Positions 22,611-33,760 of a stretch of DNA of 64,000 nt are shown here, piece by piece (within the stretch, counting starts at the first letter, position 1; the number at the start of each line of letters is the position of its first letter). Location of the stretch: positions 19,192-83,191 of the forward strand of contig NZ_JAEHOQ010000022.1 in assembly GCF_016239305.1 (NCBI RefSeq), in the 5' to 3' direction. This DNA is from Proteus vulgaris. GTDB taxonomy: Bacteria; Pseudomonadota; Gammaproteobacteria; Enterobacterales; Enterobacteriaceae. Made by a program: the position numbers and the translations under genes. The notes beneath the pieces are model-generated. The model was given only the letters and a program-made list of their open reading frames with translations. It was not told the DNA's origin and searched no databases.

Positions 22611-23111
22611 GTGAGTGTTGATGTCAGAAAGTATACACTGATAGGACTAATCATTGCATTAGCTATTCTTTTATTTATTTCGTGGAGGTGGGTATTTCCC
22701 CAGCCTCAATTTGCTCATGTCGTTTCCGCTACACCGATTAAATCAACAGTTTTTGTGACAGAAGAATATTGTCATCGAATCGGTTTACCAACACCTTTTA
22801 CACCTGAAAATTTGTCACGATTTCATCCGGCAGAGCAAGAATGTCGCGTGTTTTACATGATTGAAGCACTTAATAACAGTAATATTGCAAATTTCCCTTA
22901 TCCTCAATTCAAAGAGTGTATTCCGATTTATCGACAAGAGCGCAGAATTGTAGGTTATGATGTGCTTTACACCATTGATGGCACGCCGGGTAAAGTACGC
23001 ACCACGTTTAAACCTGGCGAAGTTATTGCTTTAGATGCTGATGGTAGGTTGATTTTAGAACAAGAGCCCTATTGTTCAATGAATGAAAAAGTCCCTTGCC
23101 GTAAAGATTAA
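22611..23111 (+). CDS. umoD: Regulator of flagellar master operon, UmoD
   Basis: In Proteus mirabilis the Umo proteins raise flhDC expression and swarming. GTG start at 22611. A membrane segment (about residues 10-27) is followed by FAHVVSATPIKSTV, near-identical to the YcfJ motif, and the C-terminal YDVLYTIDGTPGKVRT ... ALDADGRLIL block also matches YcfJ. The glycine-zipper central part of E. coli YcfJ is absent; a Cys-containing segment stands there instead. 166 residues, probably exported/periplasm-facing. The locus between ndh and mfd corresponds to ycfJ in E. coli. Confidence 0.87.
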   Translation: MSVDVRKYTLIGLIIALAILLFISWRWVFPQPQFAHVVSATPIKSTVFVTEEYCHRIGLPTPFTPENLSRFHPAEQECRVFYMIEALNNSNIANFPYPQFKECIPIYRQERRIVGYDVLYTIDGTPGKVRTTFKPGEVIALDADGRLILEQEPYCSMNEKVPCRKD

Positions 23112-23123
23112 TACCAATAATAT

Positions 23124-23168
23124 AAAAAGGCGTAATGAAGGGAAAAATTACTTCAGTTACGCCTTTTT
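23124..23168. terminator. Bidirectional terminator between umoD and mfd
   Basis: AAAAAGGCGTAA pairs with TTACGCCTTTTT, extended inward by TGAAG / CTTCA. A-run and T-run on both flanks serve the convergent umoD and mfd. Confidence 0.88.
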
Positions 23169-23197
23169 ATTAGCTTAAATAACGGTTAGTTCCCGCG

Positions 23198-26100
23198 TTA
23201 TTTCATCTTATGATCATCGAATGCACTTAACATATCATCAATAAAAGTGAGCCGCTTTTCACGTTCAGCCAAATCAATAATAAACTTCAATTTAGATGGG
23301 CCATCTAAGCGGAAAACTGCAGGTTGTTCTTGAAGTAAGCTAATCAAATAGCCTGGATCAACCTTATTTTTCTCACCAAATTCAATAAATCCACCTTTGT
23401 CATAGGCTTCAATACGAGTAATACCTAGGCTCATGGCATTTAAACGAATAGCGGCATTACGCAGTAAATAACGACCCGCATCAGGTAATTTACCAAATCT
23501 ATCGATTAATTCTGCTCTTAAATCATTAAGTTCATTTAAATCAATCGCACTTGCAATTCGTTTATAGAATGAGAGTCTGACATTTACATCTGGAATGTAA
23601 TCATCAGGCAATAAGACAGGCATTCTTAATTCAATTTCAGTTTGCTGGTTAGTGAGATCTTCAAGCGATGGCTCTCTGCCATCTTTAAGGGCTTCTACTG
23701 CGCTTTCTAATAATTCCATATAAAGTGAGAAGCCTACGGTATTCATTTGACCGCTTTGTTCTTCGCCAAGTAATTCACCCGCACCTCTAATTTCCAAGTC
23801 ATGTGTCGCTAATGCGAAACCTGCACCCAGATCTTCCAGTGAAGCAATCGCTTCTAAACGTTTATGAGCATCTTTTGTCATGGCTTTAGGATGTGGTGTC
23901 AACAAATAAGCATAAGCTTGATGATGAGAACGACCTACACGACCACGTAACTGATGTAATTGTGCTAAACCAAAGTGATCGGCACGCTCAATAATAATGG
24001 TGTTCGCGCTAGGTATATCGATACCTGTTTCAATTATGGTAGTGCAAAGTAACACATTAAAACGTTGATGATGGAAATCATTCATCACACGTTCAAGTTC
24101 ACGTTCACGCATTTGCCCATGGCCAATCCCAATACGTGCTTCAGGTACGAGTGTAGCCAGTCTCTCGCGCGCTTTTTCAATATTTTCAACATCGTTATAC
24201 AAATAATAAACTTGCCCACCACGTAATGTTTCACGCAAGATGGCTTCACGCACTACTAAATCATCATATTCCCGTACAAAGGTTTTCACGGATAAACGGC
24301 GTGCAGGTGGTGTTGCGATAATAGAAAGATCACGCATACCACTCATGGCCATATTTAATGTACGAGGAATAGGTGTTGCTGTTAGTGTTAAAATATCCAC
24401 ATTAGCACGCATAGCTTTAATCCGCTCTTTGTGGCGAACGCCAAAGCGATGCTCTTCATCAACAATGAGTAGCCCTAAATCTTTCCAGTGAATGCTAGGT
24501 TGTAGTAATTTGTGTGTACCAATGACGATATCAATGGTACCTTCAGCCAGTTTTTCTGTAATTTGTTGCTGTTCTTTTGCGCTACGAAAACGCGAGATCA
24601 TCTCAATATTAACGGGCCAATTAGCAAAGCGATCACGGAAATTATCAAAATGTTGCTGAGCCAATAGGGTGGTAGGGACTAAAATCGCAACTTGTTTATT
24701 ATTGTTAACCGCGAGAAATGCAGCGCGCATTGCCACTTCTGTTTTACCAAAACCAACATCACCACAGACTAATCTGTCCATTGAAATGGCTTGGCACATA
24801 TCACTTAATACAGCATTGATAGCTGTTTCTTGATCGGGGGTGGTTTCAAAAGGAAAGCTTTGTCGAAAAGCGTGATATTGCTCTTTATCCATTTTAAAGG
24901 CAAAACCCGTTTTTATTTCACGCTGGGCATAAACATCTAATAGCTCAGCCGCGACATCACGGACTTTTTCAGCGGCTTTTTGACGCGCTCTTATCCATGC
25001 GTCGCCCCCTAATTTATGTAAAGGGGCATTTTCATCAGCACCACCGGAATAACGACTGATTAAATGCAATGATGAAACAGGGACATAAAGCTTGTCATTA
25101 CCTGCGTAGCTTAACATCAAATATTCAGCTTTCACGCCACCAGCTTCTAAGGTCGTCATACCTTGATAGCGTCCGACACCATGCTGAAGATGAACAACAG
25201 GTTGCCCTACGCTTAATTCAGCAAGGTTACGAATTAAGGTATCGGTATTAATTGCGCGGCGATTGTCTTGACGGCGGCGATTAATACGCTCGCCTAACAT
25301 ATCGCTTTCACAGATCATGGCTAATTGACGATGACTATCAATAAAACCATGTTCAGCTGCACCAATAATAAAATAAGATCCTTTTTTTTGTTTTTGGGCG
25401 TCTGATAACTCAATGATCTGTGTGGGTGCGATTTTTATCCGTGATAACAGTTCTTGTACCGTTTCACGTCGGCCTTCGCTCTCAACAGAGAAAATTACAC
25501 TACCTGAAAATTGTTCTTGGAATCGACGTAGATTGTCTAAAGGGGATTTGCTTTGCGCGTTGATCGATAAATCAGGAAGTGGCTGATAACCTAAATTAGT
25601 TTGCCCTGCTTTCTCTGGCAATGTTTCTGTTTTAAGTTGAATTCGTGGCCATTGTTTAAGCTCTTTATTAAATTTATCAACGTTAAGCCAAATATCATCA
25701 GGAGGAAGCAATGGTCGCATTGGATCAACTCGACGGCTTTCGAAACGTTGATTGATGTCTTGCCAGAATTTATCTGCAAAATCTTGAAGATCTTGCGTTA
25801 CTATCAGAGTGTTTTTGGGAAAATAAGCAAATAAGTTAGATAAAGGCTGTTCAAAAAACAGCGATTGCCAATATTCAATCCCCGTAGGCAATATATGTTT
25901 ACTGACTTGCTGATAAATATGTTCAGGATCACGTCTTACATCAAAGCGTTCACGCCACTGACTACGAAAGAGCTCAATCGCATTAGCATCTGTAGGAAAT
26001 TCGTGTGCGGGCAATAAATTTATTTGTTCTACTTCTATTAATGTTCTTTGGGTATCAACATCAAAAGTACGCAGGCTATCAATTTCATCATCGAAAAAAT

Positions 26101-26647
26101 CAATACGATAAGGAAATTCACTTCCCATAGGAAATAAGTCAAGCAATGCACCACGTGTTGCATATTCACCGTGCTCTAATACTTGCTCTACATGGCGATA
26201 CCCAGCTTCATCGAGAGTTTTACGTAAATTATCACGAGAAAGTATCTCTCCTTTTTGCATTACCAACGCATGACTTGCGAGATAATCTGTAGGACAGACT
26301 TTCTGCATTAACGTATTGACGGGTAAGATTAAAATTCCCTTGAGAAGTGATGGAATACGGTATAGCGTAGAAAGGCGGTTTGAGATAATTTCTTGGTGAG
26401 GTGAAAAACTGTCATAAGGCAGCGTTTCCCAATCCGATAATGTCTCTACTGGATAATCACAAAACTGACGGATTTCATCTTGTAAACGTAATGCATTTTG
26501 CATGTCACGAGTAACAAGGACGACTAATCCAGAATGACGTTTGATGATCTCTGCACATTCTAGAGCACAAGCGGCACCAGTCAGTTGACCTAGCTGGCGA
26601 GTATCCCTTTGTTTTATAGGAAGTTGATAACGATATTCTGAGGACAT
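23198..26647 (-). CDS. mfd: Transcription-repair coupling factor Mfd
   Basis: DNA translocase that removes stalled RNA polymerase and recruits UvrA. The start at 26647 gives MSSEYRYQLPIKQRDTRQLG like other Mfd proteins; the frame is open 15 codons further upstream without homology. Walker A CGDVGFGKTEVAMRAA, DEEH box VDEEHRFGV and TATPIPRTLNMA are present, as is the RNAP-interaction/CarD-like region around the GVGRYQG segment. 1149 residues, complete. Confidence 0.96.
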   Translation of the reverse strand: MSSEYRYQLPIKQRDTRQLGQLTGAACALECAEIIKRHSGLVVLVTRDMQNALRLQDEIRQFCDYPVETLSDWETLPYDSFSPHQEIISNRLSTLYRIPSLLKGILILPVNTLMQKVCPTDYLASHALVMQKGEILSRDNLRKTLDEAGYRHVEQVLEHGEYATRGALLDLFPMGSEFPYRIDFFDDEIDSLRTFDVDTQRTLIEVEQINLLPAHEFPTDANAIELFRSQWRERFDVRRDPEHIYQQVSKHILPTGIEYWQSLFFEQPLSNLFAYFPKNTLIVTQDLQDFADKFWQDINQRFESRRVDPMRPLLPPDDIWLNVDKFNKELKQWPRIQLKTETLPEKAGQTNLGYQPLPDLSINAQSKSPLDNLRRFQEQFSGSVIFSVESEGRRETVQELLSRIKIAPTQIIELSDAQKQKKGSYFIIGAAEHGFIDSHRQLAMICESDMLGERINRRRQDNRRAINTDTLIRNLAELSVGQPVVHLQHGVGRYQGMTTLEAGGVKAEYLMLSYAGNDKLYVPVSSLHLISRYSGGADENAPLHKLGGDAWIRARQKAAEKVRDVAAELLDVYAQREIKTGFAFKMDKEQYHAFRQSFPFETTPDQETAINAVLSDMCQAISMDRLVCGDVGFGKTEVAMRAAFLAVNNNKQVAILVPTTLLAQQHFDNFRDRFANWPVNIEMISRFRSAKEQQQITEKLAEGTIDIVIGTHKLLQPSIHWKDLGLLIVDEEHRFGVRHKERIKAMRANVDILTLTATPIPRTLNMAMSGMRDLSIIATPPARRLSVKTFVREYDDLVVREAILRETLRGGQVYYLYNDVENIEKARERLATLVPEARIGIGHGQMRERELERVMNDFHHQRFNVLLCTTIIETGIDIPSANTIIIERADHFGLAQLHQLRGRVGRSHHQAYAYLLTPHPKAMTKDAHKRLEAIASLEDLGAGFALATHDLEIRGAGELLGEEQSGQMNTVGFSLYMELLESAVEALKDGREPSLEDLTNQQTEIELRMPVLLPDDYIPDVNVRLSFYKRIASAIDLNELNDLRAELIDRFGKLPDAGRYLLRNAAIRLNAMSLGITRIEAYDKGGFIEFGEKNKVDPGYLISLLQEQPAVFRLDGPSKLKFIIDLAEREKRLTFIDDMLSAFDDHKMK

Positions 26648-26840
26648 AAGCGTGTAATGTGAACTCTTTGTTGTAGTTAACTCCCAACACATCTTCAGCG
26701 TACTCGCTAAAGCTTAAACTGGCGGGCAGGTTAAGATAAAAGAAAAACCACAGTTTGGGAATAGAGTGGTTCCATTCAGTAAGACTACCCTTTATTATCC
26801 CTGAACACTTCGCATTAGCAACAGGAACAGCACAGATTTC

Positions 26841-28043
26841 ATGTACAATTCTGTCTCATTTTATATAGGGCTCCGTTATATGCGGGGTCGCGCGGTCGAT
26901 AAGTTCGGTCGCTTCGTCTCATGGCTATCCGCTTTAGGGATCATGTTAGGTGTAGCAGCGCTTATCACAGTGACTTCTGTCATGAATGGCTTTGAGCGTT
27001 CATTGCAAGAAAGCATTCTTGCTTATCTTCCACAAGCCATAGTGACATCACCTAATGGGCAATTACCCCGACAATCAAATATAGCCGAAAATCTACTGAC
27101 GCGAGAAGGTATCATAAACGTTGTCCCTTTAGTAGAAGGTGATGTTGTTTTACAAAGTAAAGACAATATCAGCGTTGGCGTCATGTTAGGAATTGAGAAA
27201 GCACAAGATGAACCCTTAACAAAGCATATTCGTTATGGTGATTTCTCGATGCTCAAATCGGGTGACTATGGCGTTATCTTAGGAAGTGGCTTAGCTAAGC
27301 AATTGAAAGCTAAAGAAGGGGATAAAATCCGTCTGATTGTACCGAGTGTCAGTCAACTCACTCCAATGGGAAGATTACCCAGCCAACGATTATTTACTGT
27401 TAAAGGCGTTTTCCAAAGTGGTGGGGATGCTGATGCCTCTCAAATTCTAGTTAATCAACAAGATGCAGCGCGTTTAATGCGTTATCAGCCAGGTAATATT
27501 ACAGGATGGCGTCTTTTCTTTTCTGATCCTCTCAATATTGAAAAATACAGTGCTCAACCTTTAGCTGAACATTTAAGCTGGAAAGATTGGCGTGAACGTA
27601 AAGGTGAATTTTTCCAGGCGGTTAAAATGGAAAAAAACATGATGGGATTATTATTAAGCTTAATTATTGCTGTAGCCGCCTTTAATATTATTACCTCACT
27701 TTCTTTATTAGTTATGGAAAAACAAGGTGAAGTAGCTATTTTGCAAACCATGGGCTTAAAGCGATCTCAGATTATGTCTATTTTTATGTTGCAAGGTGCT
27801 GGTGCAGGTATGTTAGGTGCTGTTGCTGGGGGACTTTTAGGTGCATTGCTCTCTAGTCAGTTAAATACCATTATGCCGGCAGTAGGACTTATTCCACAAG
27901 GTGTTGAATTACCTGCAACACTTGAATGGGGACGCGTATTTATGATTGGCTTTGCTGCTATTGTGATTTCCCTTTTATCGACTTTATACCCGTCTTGGCG
28001 GGCCGCGACTATTCAGCCGGCAGAGGCACTACGTTATGAGTAA
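26841..28043 (+). CDS. lolC: Lipoprotein-releasing permease subunit LolC
   Basis: Inner-membrane subunit of LolCDE, which extracts outer-membrane lipoproteins for Lol[17 protein letters not shown] start, first membrane helix about residues 25-50, a periplasmic domain, and three C-terminal helices (about 270-390). The LolC-specific periplasmic hook region ([14 protein letters not shown]) is present. 400 residues. Divergent from mfd. Confidence 0.95.
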   Translation: MYNSVSFYIGLRYMRGRAVDKFGRFVSWLSALGIMLGVAALITVTSVMNGFERSLQESILAYLPQAIVTSPNGQLPRQSNIAENLLTREGIINVVPLVEGDVVLQSKDNISVGVMLGIEKAQDEPLTKHIRYGDFSMLKSGDYGVILGSGLAKQLKAKEGDKIRLIVPSVSQLTPMGRLPSQRLFTVKGVFQSGGDADASQILVNQQDAARLMRYQPGNITGWRLFFSDPLNIEKYSAQPLAEHLSWKDWRERKGEFFQAVKMEKNMMGLLLSLIIAVAAFNIITSLSLLVMEKQGEVAILQTMGLKRSQIMSIFMLQGAGAGMLGAVAGGLLGALLSSQLNTIMPAVGLIPQGVELPATLEWGRVFMIGFAAIVISLLSTLYPSWRAATIQPAEALRYE

Positions 28044-28794
28044 TTCTTCTATTAATAAACAACCAATGGCATCAGAAAAGAACATGCAAATTGACAAAAA
28101 TTGTTTATTGGATTGTCACGCTCTGTGTAAACAATACCAAGACGGTACAATTTCAACCCAGGTGCTGAAATCGGTTTCATTTAAAATGGAAAAAGGTGAT
28201 TTTTTAGCGATTGTGGGTAGTTCAGGTTCAGGTAAAAGTACCTTATTGCATTTATTAGGTGGCTTAGATTCACCTACATCTGGCGAAGTCTTCTTTGAAG
28301 GGCAATCACTCAATACATTATCTTCTTCAGAAAAAGCCGATCTGCGTAATACACAGCTGGGTTTCATTTATCAATTCCACCACTTATTACCGGATTTTAC
28401 TGCACTTGAAAATGTGGCAATGCCATTGATGATCGGTGGGAGCAGTGTTGTAAAGGCGAAAGAGAAAGCGATGTCTTTGCTTGAAGCGGTTGGTTTAAAA
28501 GAGCGAGCTCATCATCGTCCTTCAGAGCTTTCAGGTGGTGAAAGACAACGTGTTGCGATTGCAAGAGCATTGGTTAATGATCCGGCATTGGTACTTGCCG
28601 ATGAGCCAACAGGTAACCTTGATCAGAAAAACGCTGAAGGTATTTTCGAGTTATTGATTAAATTAAATAAAGAGAAGCAGACAGCTTTTCTGGTGGTGAC
28701 GCATGACTTATCACTGGCAGCTCGTTTTCAGCGTCAACTTGAAATGAAAGATGGTCAATTACAGCCACAAAACATGATTTCAGGAGTGAAATAA
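28036..28794 (+). CDS. lolD: Lipoprotein-releasing ATPase LolD
   Basis: ABC ATPase of LolCDE. Walker [17 protein letters not shown], signature [15 protein letters not shown], Walker [13 protein letters not shown], and the LolD motif [15 protein letters not shown]. The first start (28036) overlaps lolC by 8 bases; a second in-frame ATG at 28084 would give a length closer to E. coli (233 residues). Confidence 0.95.
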   Translation: MSNSSINKQPMASEKNMQIDKNCLLDCHALCKQYQDGTISTQVLKSVSFKMEKGDFLAIVGSSGSGKSTLLHLLGGLDSPTSGEVFFEGQSLNTLSSSEKADLRNTQLGFIYQFHHLLPDFTALENVAMPLMIGGSSVVKAKEKAMSLLEAVGLKERAHHRPSELSGGERQRVAIARALVNDPALVLADEPTGNLDQKNAEGIFELLIKLNKEKQTAFLVVTHDLSLAARFQRQLEMKDGQLQPQNMISGVK

Positions 28795-30041
28795 TGGCGC
28801 AATTGCCACTTGCATTAGTGACCGCTTTACGTTTTTCAAGAGGGCGAAAACGTGCGGGAATGGTTTCGTTAATCTCGGTTATTTCAACATTGGGTATTAT
28901 GCTTGGTGTTGCTGTTTTAATCATTGGCTTAAGTGCCATGAATGGGTTTGAACGAGAATTAAAAAATCGTATTTTATCTGTCGTTCCTCATGGACAAATT
29001 TACTCTGTTGAACAGCCATTTATACAATGGCAATCGGCATTACCTCGAATTGAAAAAACACCAGGGGTTGTCGCGGCAGCTCCGTATATCTTATTAACGG
29101 GATTGTTAGAAAAAGGTACGGAACTAAAAGCAGTGCAAGTCATGGGGGTATCTCCTGAAAAACAAGGTGATATCAGCTTATTACCTCGTTATGTACAAAA
29201 CAATGCATGGCAAGATTTTCGTGGCAGTAAGCAACAAATTATTATTGGGCAAGGTGTTGCAGATGCATTAAAACTTAAACAGGGTGATTGGTTAACGGTA
29301 TTAATCCCAAATAATGATGATCCCACTAAGCTATTACAACCTAAACGTATCCGCCTACAAGTCAGTGGCATATTTAAACTGAGTGGAATGCTTGATCACC
29401 AATTAGCATTAATTCCTTTAGCGGATGCTCAACAATATATGGATTACGGGCAAGGTATTACGGGGATTGAAGTGAAAACGGTTGATCCATTTTTGGCTAA
29501 TGAAATTATTCATAATGCGGGTTTAAATAGTGAAGAGTATGTTTATGCTAAAAGTTGGATAAGTGACTATGGCTATATGTATAGTGATATTCAAATGATC
29601 CGTAGCATTATGTATTTATCCATGATCTTAGTGATTGGTGTGGCTTGTTTTAATATTGTTTCAACACTGATTATGGCGGTAAGAGATAAAAGCAGTGATA
29701 TTGCTATTTTACGTACGCTCGGCGCACGTGATAGTCATATTCGTAATATCTTTTTATGGTACGGCTTATTATCAGGCATGATTGGCTGTATTGCAGGTGT
29801 TATTTTTGGCGTGCTAGTGGCTTATAATTTAACACCTTTAATCTCTGTTATTGAGTCATTAACAGGGCATAGTGTACTTTCAGGTGATGTTTATTTTGTC
29901 GATTTCCTCCCTTCAGAAGTGCATTTGATTGATGTTTTTTCTGTATTTATCACCACTGTGATCTTAAGCCTGATAGCAAGTTGGTATCCTGCTCGTCGAG
30001 CCACTAAACTAGATCCTGCAAGAATTTTAAGTGGACAATAA
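28794..30041 (+). CDS. lolE: Lipoprotein-releasing permease subunit LolE
   Basis: Second membrane subunit of Lol[23 protein letters not shown] start, first helix about residues 25-48, periplasmic domain, then three helices from about 270. It overlaps the lolD stop (TAATG), so it is the last gene of a tight operon. 415 residues. Confidence 0.95.
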   Translation: MAQLPLALVTALRFSRGRKRAGMVSLISVISTLGIMLGVAVLIIGLSAMNGFERELKNRILSVVPHGQIYSVEQPFIQWQSALPRIEKTPGVVAAAPYILLTGLLEKGTELKAVQVMGVSPEKQGDISLLPRYVQNNAWQDFRGSKQQIIIGQGVADALKLKQGDWLTVLIPNNDDPTKLLQPKRIRLQVSGIFKLSGMLDHQLALIPLADAQQYMDYGQGITGIEVKTVDPFLANEIIHNAGLNSEEYVYAKSWISDYGYMYSDIQMIRSIMYLSMILVIGVACFNIVSTLIMAVRDKSSDIAILRTLGARDSHIRNIFLWYGLLSGMIGCIAGVIFGVLVAYNLTPLISVIESLTGHSVLSGDVYFVDFLPSEVHLIDVFSVFITTVILSLIASWYPARRATKLDPARILSGQ

Positions 30042-30125
30042 GTTTATTGACATACAACGAAGAAAAAACGCTTAAAATAGTGACGTTAGAAACGCGATAT
30101 TTAAACTTGAAAACCAAGGATTGTA

Positions 30126-30983
30126 ATGATGAAACTTAAACTTCGTCATCGTCGGCTTAGGAAGTTTCGTAAGATCAAAAGTTTACGCAGACAACATTCA
30201 CGTTGTCGTTATTTTCATCTCACCCATAAAACGGAACATGAAATGAATTTACCCAAAGTTGTCGTATTAACAGGGGCTGGCATTTCTGCTGAATCAGGAA
30301 TTAAAACATTTCGTTCAGAAGATGGATTGTGGGAAGAGCATCGCGTTGAAGATGTTGCAACACCTGAAGGTTATCAACGCAACCCACAATTAGTTCAGCA
30401 GTTTTATAATGAACGCCGCCGCCAATTGCAACAATCTACAATTCAGCCGAATGAAGCGCATTATGCATTAGCGAAACTTGAGCAACGCTTAGGTAAAGAT
30501 AACTTCCTTCTTGTAACGCAAAATATTGATAATTTACATGAAAAAGCAGGTAGTCAGCATGTTTTGCATATGCATGGTGAATTATTAAAAGTACGTTGCC
30601 CTCAATCCCGCCAAGTTTTTGAATGGAAAGGTGATTTAGAAACAACAGATCACTGCCATTGTTGCCAATTTCCATCACCATTACGTCCACATATCGTCTG
30701 GTTTGGTGAAATGCCTATTGGTATGGATGAGATTTATCGAGCTTTGGCTGAGGCTGATATTTTTATCTCTATCGGTACTTCTGGTAATGTCTATCCTGCT
30801 GCGGGGTTTGTGCATGAAGCTAGGCTAACAGGCGCTCATACTGTTGAGCTAAATCTTGAGCCAAGTTTGGTTGAAAGCCAGTTTGAAGAAAAACATTATG
30901 GACCAGCAAGTCAGGTTGTTGATGAATATGTTCATAAATTGTTTGAATTAATTAATGATCCTAAAGCTGATTTGACGCAATAA
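30126..30983 (+). CDS. cobB: NAD-dependent protein deacylase CobB
   Basis: Sirtuin that removes acetyl and succinyl groups from lysines. [27 protein letters not shown] and the HMHGE catalytic His are intact; zinc ligands include the CHCC pair. The ATG at 30126 with AAGGA 5 bases upstream gives the long form with an Arg-rich N-terminal extension (about 40 residues), as reported for enteric CobB; a shorter form could start at the ATG before [10 protein letters not shown]. Confidence 0.94.
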   Translation: MMKLKLRHRRLRKFRKIKSLRRQHSRCRYFHLTHKTEHEMNLPKVVVLTGAGISAESGIKTFRSEDGLWEEHRVEDVATPEGYQRNPQLVQQFYNERRRQLQQSTIQPNEAHYALAKLEQRLGKDNFLLVTQNIDNLHEKAGSQHVLHMHGELLKVRCPQSRQVFEWKGDLETTDHCHCCQFPSPLRPHIVWFGEMPIGMDEIYRALAEADIFISIGTSGNVYPAAGFVHEARLTGAHTVELNLEPSLVESQFEEKHYGPASQVVDEYVHKLFELINDPKADLTQ

Positions 30984-31035
30984 TTATTTTATAGAGTTCC
31001 CTATTATTGTTATTAGAGAGATCTTAGGGGGCAAA

Positions 31036-32280
31036 ATGGATAAATTATTAGAACGTTTTTTTGAATATATTAATTTTGATACACAATCAAAACCATCTTC
31101 AAAAATGTCACCAAGCAGTGATGGTCAGCTAAAACTGGCTAAGGCATTGGCACAAGAATTAAAAAAACTGGGTTTTTCTGATGTAACACTCAGTGACAAG
31201 GGATGTGTAATGGCAAGTTTGCCATCCAATGTTTCTTGGCCGGTGCCTGTAATTGGTTTTATTTCGCATCTTGACACAGCGCCTGATTTTTCTGGTAAGC
31301 ATGTAAAACCACAAGTGCTTGAAGATTATCGTGGCGGTGATATTGCATTGGGTATTGGTGATGAAGTGTTATCACCTGTTATGTTTCCAATCTTACATTC
31401 CATGATTGGTAAAACATTAATCACTACAGACGGTAAAACCTTACTAGGTGCTGATGATAAAGCAGGAATTGCTGAAATTATTACCGCCATGGTACGTTTG
31501 AAAGAAACGAATCGACCTCATGGTGATATTCGTATTGCGTTCACACCTGACGAAGAAATTGGCCGAGGTGCACATTATGTAGATTTAAAAGCATTTGGTG
31601 CAAGTTGGGCTTATACCGTTGATGGTGGTGGTGTTGGCGAACTGGAATATGAAAACTTCAACGCAGCATCAGTGAATATTAAAATTGTTGGTAATAGTGT
31701 TCACCCTGGTAGTGCAAAAGGGGTGATGGTAAACGCATTAGGGCTAGCTTCTCGGATCCATCAAGAATTACCTGTTGATGAAACACCAGAAAATACTGAT
31801 GGTTATGAAGGTTTTTACCATCTGCAAAGTATTAAAGGTACGGTAGAAAGGGCGGAGATGCATTATATTATCCGTGATTTTAATCGTAACTTATTTGAAA
31901 AACGCAAACAGAATATGATTGCGATTGCTGAAAAAGTAGGTAAAGGCTTACATCCTGATTGCTATATTGAGCTGACTATTGATGATAGTTATTACAATAT
32001 GCATGATAAAGTTGTTCAATTCCCGCATGTTATTGAAATAGCAAAACAAGCAATGATTGATTGTGATATTGAACCTAACATCAAACCTATCCGTGGTGGC
32101 ACAGATGGTGCTCAGCTTTCTTATCGCGGATTACCTTGCCCTAATATTTTTACTGGTGGTTATAATTTCCATGGTAAACATGAATTTATCTCTTTAGAAG
32201 GAATGGAGGCTGCGGTGAGTGTGATCATGCGTATCGCTGAAATTACGGCTGAAAGAGAAAAGGCAAAAGTGATTAGTTAA
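31036..32280 (+). CDS. pepT: Peptidase T (tripeptide aminopeptidase)
   Basis: M20 metallopeptidase that removes N-terminal residues from tripeptides. [16 protein letters not shown] and [10 protein letters not shown] carry the zinc ligands and catalytic Asp/Glu. 414 residues. Start follows TTAGGGGGCAAA. In Salmonella and E. coli pepT is induced without oxygen; no clear FNR box was identified here. Confidence 0.95.
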   Translation: MDKLLERFFEYINFDTQSKPSSKMSPSSDGQLKLAKALAQELKKLGFSDVTLSDKGCVMASLPSNVSWPVPVIGFISHLDTAPDFSGKHVKPQVLEDYRGGDIALGIGDEVLSPVMFPILHSMIGKTLITTDGKTLLGADDKAGIAEIITAMVRLKETNRPHGDIRIAFTPDEEIGRGAHYVDLKAFGASWAYTVDGGGVGELEYENFNAASVNIKIVGNSVHPGSAKGVMVNALGLASRIHQELPVDETPENTDGYEGFYHLQSIKGTVERAEMHYIIRDFNRNLFEKRKQNMIAIAEKVGKGLHPDCYIELTIDDSYYNMHDKVVQFPHVIEIAKQAMIDCDIEPNIKPIRGGTDGAQLSYRGLPCPNIFTGGYNFHGKHEFISLEGMEAAVSVIMRIAEITAEREKAKVIS

Positions 32281-32305
32281 TCGCTTATTGAACTTAGAAA
32301 ATAAA

Positions 32306-32335
32306 ATAATAGCCGATATATCGGCTATTATTTTT
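32306..32335. terminator. Bidirectional terminator after pepT
   Basis: AATAATAGCCGAT pairs with ATCGGCTATTATT; T-run on the plus side, A-rich before it. It separates the convergent pepT and VWA genes. Confidence 0.85.
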
Positions 32336-32359
32336 AGTTATATTGTTAACTTAGATGAC

Positions 32360-33070
32360 TTATTTACGCTCTTTATAATCTTGCTCAACAGAAGATTTCC
32401 AATCTTCATTTAACTCTTTACCTTCAATCTTAGACTGAACGGCTTTATTAACCGATTCATAGGCATTTCCATAGCCTTTAGCATCTTGAATATATTGAGT
32501 TGAGTTAGACGATTTAATACCAATACTTTCCGCAGCACTTATCGCATCAAAATTAGCACCTAAAAAGATAAATTCCCAACTTTTCTCTTTTTCTGCTGAA
32601 GTAATTAATGATTTTACTTTTTCTAGCGAATATTCACGGCTACTATTTTCTTCACCATCAGTTATGATCACCATCATAACATTTTTATAAGGTGAATTTG
32701 GTTTATTTCCTTCAGTGATCGCATTTCCCACTGCATCTAACAATGCGGTAGTACCTGATGCAAAATAATCATTAGCAGTTAAATCTTCAATCTTATTAAT
32801 ATCAATACGGTTATGTAATTTTTTAGCCTTACTATCAAATAAAATCGTGGTGATATAGACTTTTTCTGGGCGATTTTTATTTTCAGCTAAAATGGTATTG
32901 AATCCACCAATAGTATCTTTTTCATATCCTTGCATTGAACCACTTTTATCTAATACAAAAATGATATCTGTTTGTGCTGGTGGTGCTTTCACATTGGCTA
33001 TTTCTACTGTTTTTGCAAATACCATGGACGGTAAAATAAACGCAGCGATTAAAAAAATAAACTTTTTCAT
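32360..33070 (-). CDS. Exported von Willebrand factor A-domain protein
   Basis: 236 residues. Signal peptide MKKFIFLIAAFILPSMVFA with likely cleavage after VFA. The VWA domain has a full MIDAS metal site: DKSGSMQ (DxSxS), Thr in SGTTALLDA, and Asp in ITDGEENSS. The ATG at 33070 has GGAG 6 bases upstream, better than the in-frame ATG at 33082. No partner gene is obvious. It sits between pepT and roxA, where E. coli has nothing, so it is a lineage addition. Function unknown; binding of a periplasmic partner is inference. Confidence 0.82.
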   Translation of the reverse strand: MKKFIFLIAAFILPSMVFAKTVEIANVKAPPAQTDIIFVLDKSGSMQGYEKDTIGGFNTILAENKNRPEKVYITTILFDSKAKKLHNRIDINKIEDLTANDYFASGTTALLDAVGNAITEGNKPNSPYKNVMMVIITDGEENSSREYSLEKVKSLITSAEKEKSWEFIFLGANFDAISAAESIGIKSSNSTQYIQDAKGYGNAYESVNKAVQSKIEGKELNEDWKSSVEQDYKERK

Positions 33071-33355
33071 AGACGACTCCATTGTCGAAAAAAGAAGTGG
33101 AGCAGTAAAAATCTAAATTTATCTTAGAAGATATTGATAAAATAAAATAGGAGAAACGACTGAAAAATAGACAATGTTTTTATAGGGGAACTTATTTAAT
33201 TAAAAATAAAATAATTTTATAATAATAGGCTTACTTATTATTTATTATTAAACTTTTAATATAGACTTAATATTAATAACTCTTTGGTAGATTGAACTTG
33301 TTGAATATCTCTTATAATCGTAATGAAACGAAAATATATAATATAAGGATATTGA

Positions 33356-33634
33356 ATGGAAACCATAACAGGAAAATTATTAAAACCTGTAATAGAAGAG
33401 CAACTAAGTTCTCATAAAAAGAAAGTAATTAAAAAGTCTGAGCAACAATCATTTATTATTATTTTTAGCTATTTTCTGATGACTTTTTTAATCTCACTTT
33501 CTCTTTATGCAACAAATAGCAAACATACATTATTACTTTTTTTCTTACAGTGTACATTTTTTATCGTTATTCCTTTTTTCTTTCATAATACTAGAGTACT
33601 TTTAAAAGAATCGTTAAATTATTTAATGCGTTAA
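33356..33634 (+). CDS. Small membrane protein of unknown function
   Basis: 92 residues with a Lys-rich cytoplasm-type N-terminus (about 1-30) and two hydrophobic segments (about 31-52 and 58-78), so probably a two-pass membrane protein. A GGATATTGA leader precedes the ATG at 33356. No family recognised. The surrounding 33,083-33,355 is AT-rich non-coding DNA between this gene and the divergent VWA gene. Confidence 0.55.
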   Translation: METITGKLLKPVIEEQLSSHKKKVIKKSEQQSFIIIFSYFLMTFLISLSLYATNSKHTLLLFFLQCTFFIVIPFFFHNTRVLLKESLNYLMR

Positions 33635-33671
33635 ATTTTAGAATAAGAGATGTTTTAAAACATCTAATAAT

Positions 33672-33710
33672 AAAAAAACACCCCAAAGTTGGTGTCCAAC
33701 TTTTGGGGTG
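33672..33710 (-). terminator. Terminator of roxA
   Basis: CACCCC ... GTTGG / CCAAC ... GGGGTG hairpin of about 14 bp with one bulge; on the minus strand it is followed by TGTTTTTTTATTA. Confidence 0.85.
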
Positions 33711-33760
33711 CAGTTCAAACATGACAGGGCTTTATAATTTATCATGAAAATTAGTGGTAA

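Noticed and set aside
33645..33663. AGATGTTTTAAAACATCT palindrome as an operator
   Set aside because: It follows a stop codon closely and is better explained as a terminator-type hairpin of the small membrane gene.
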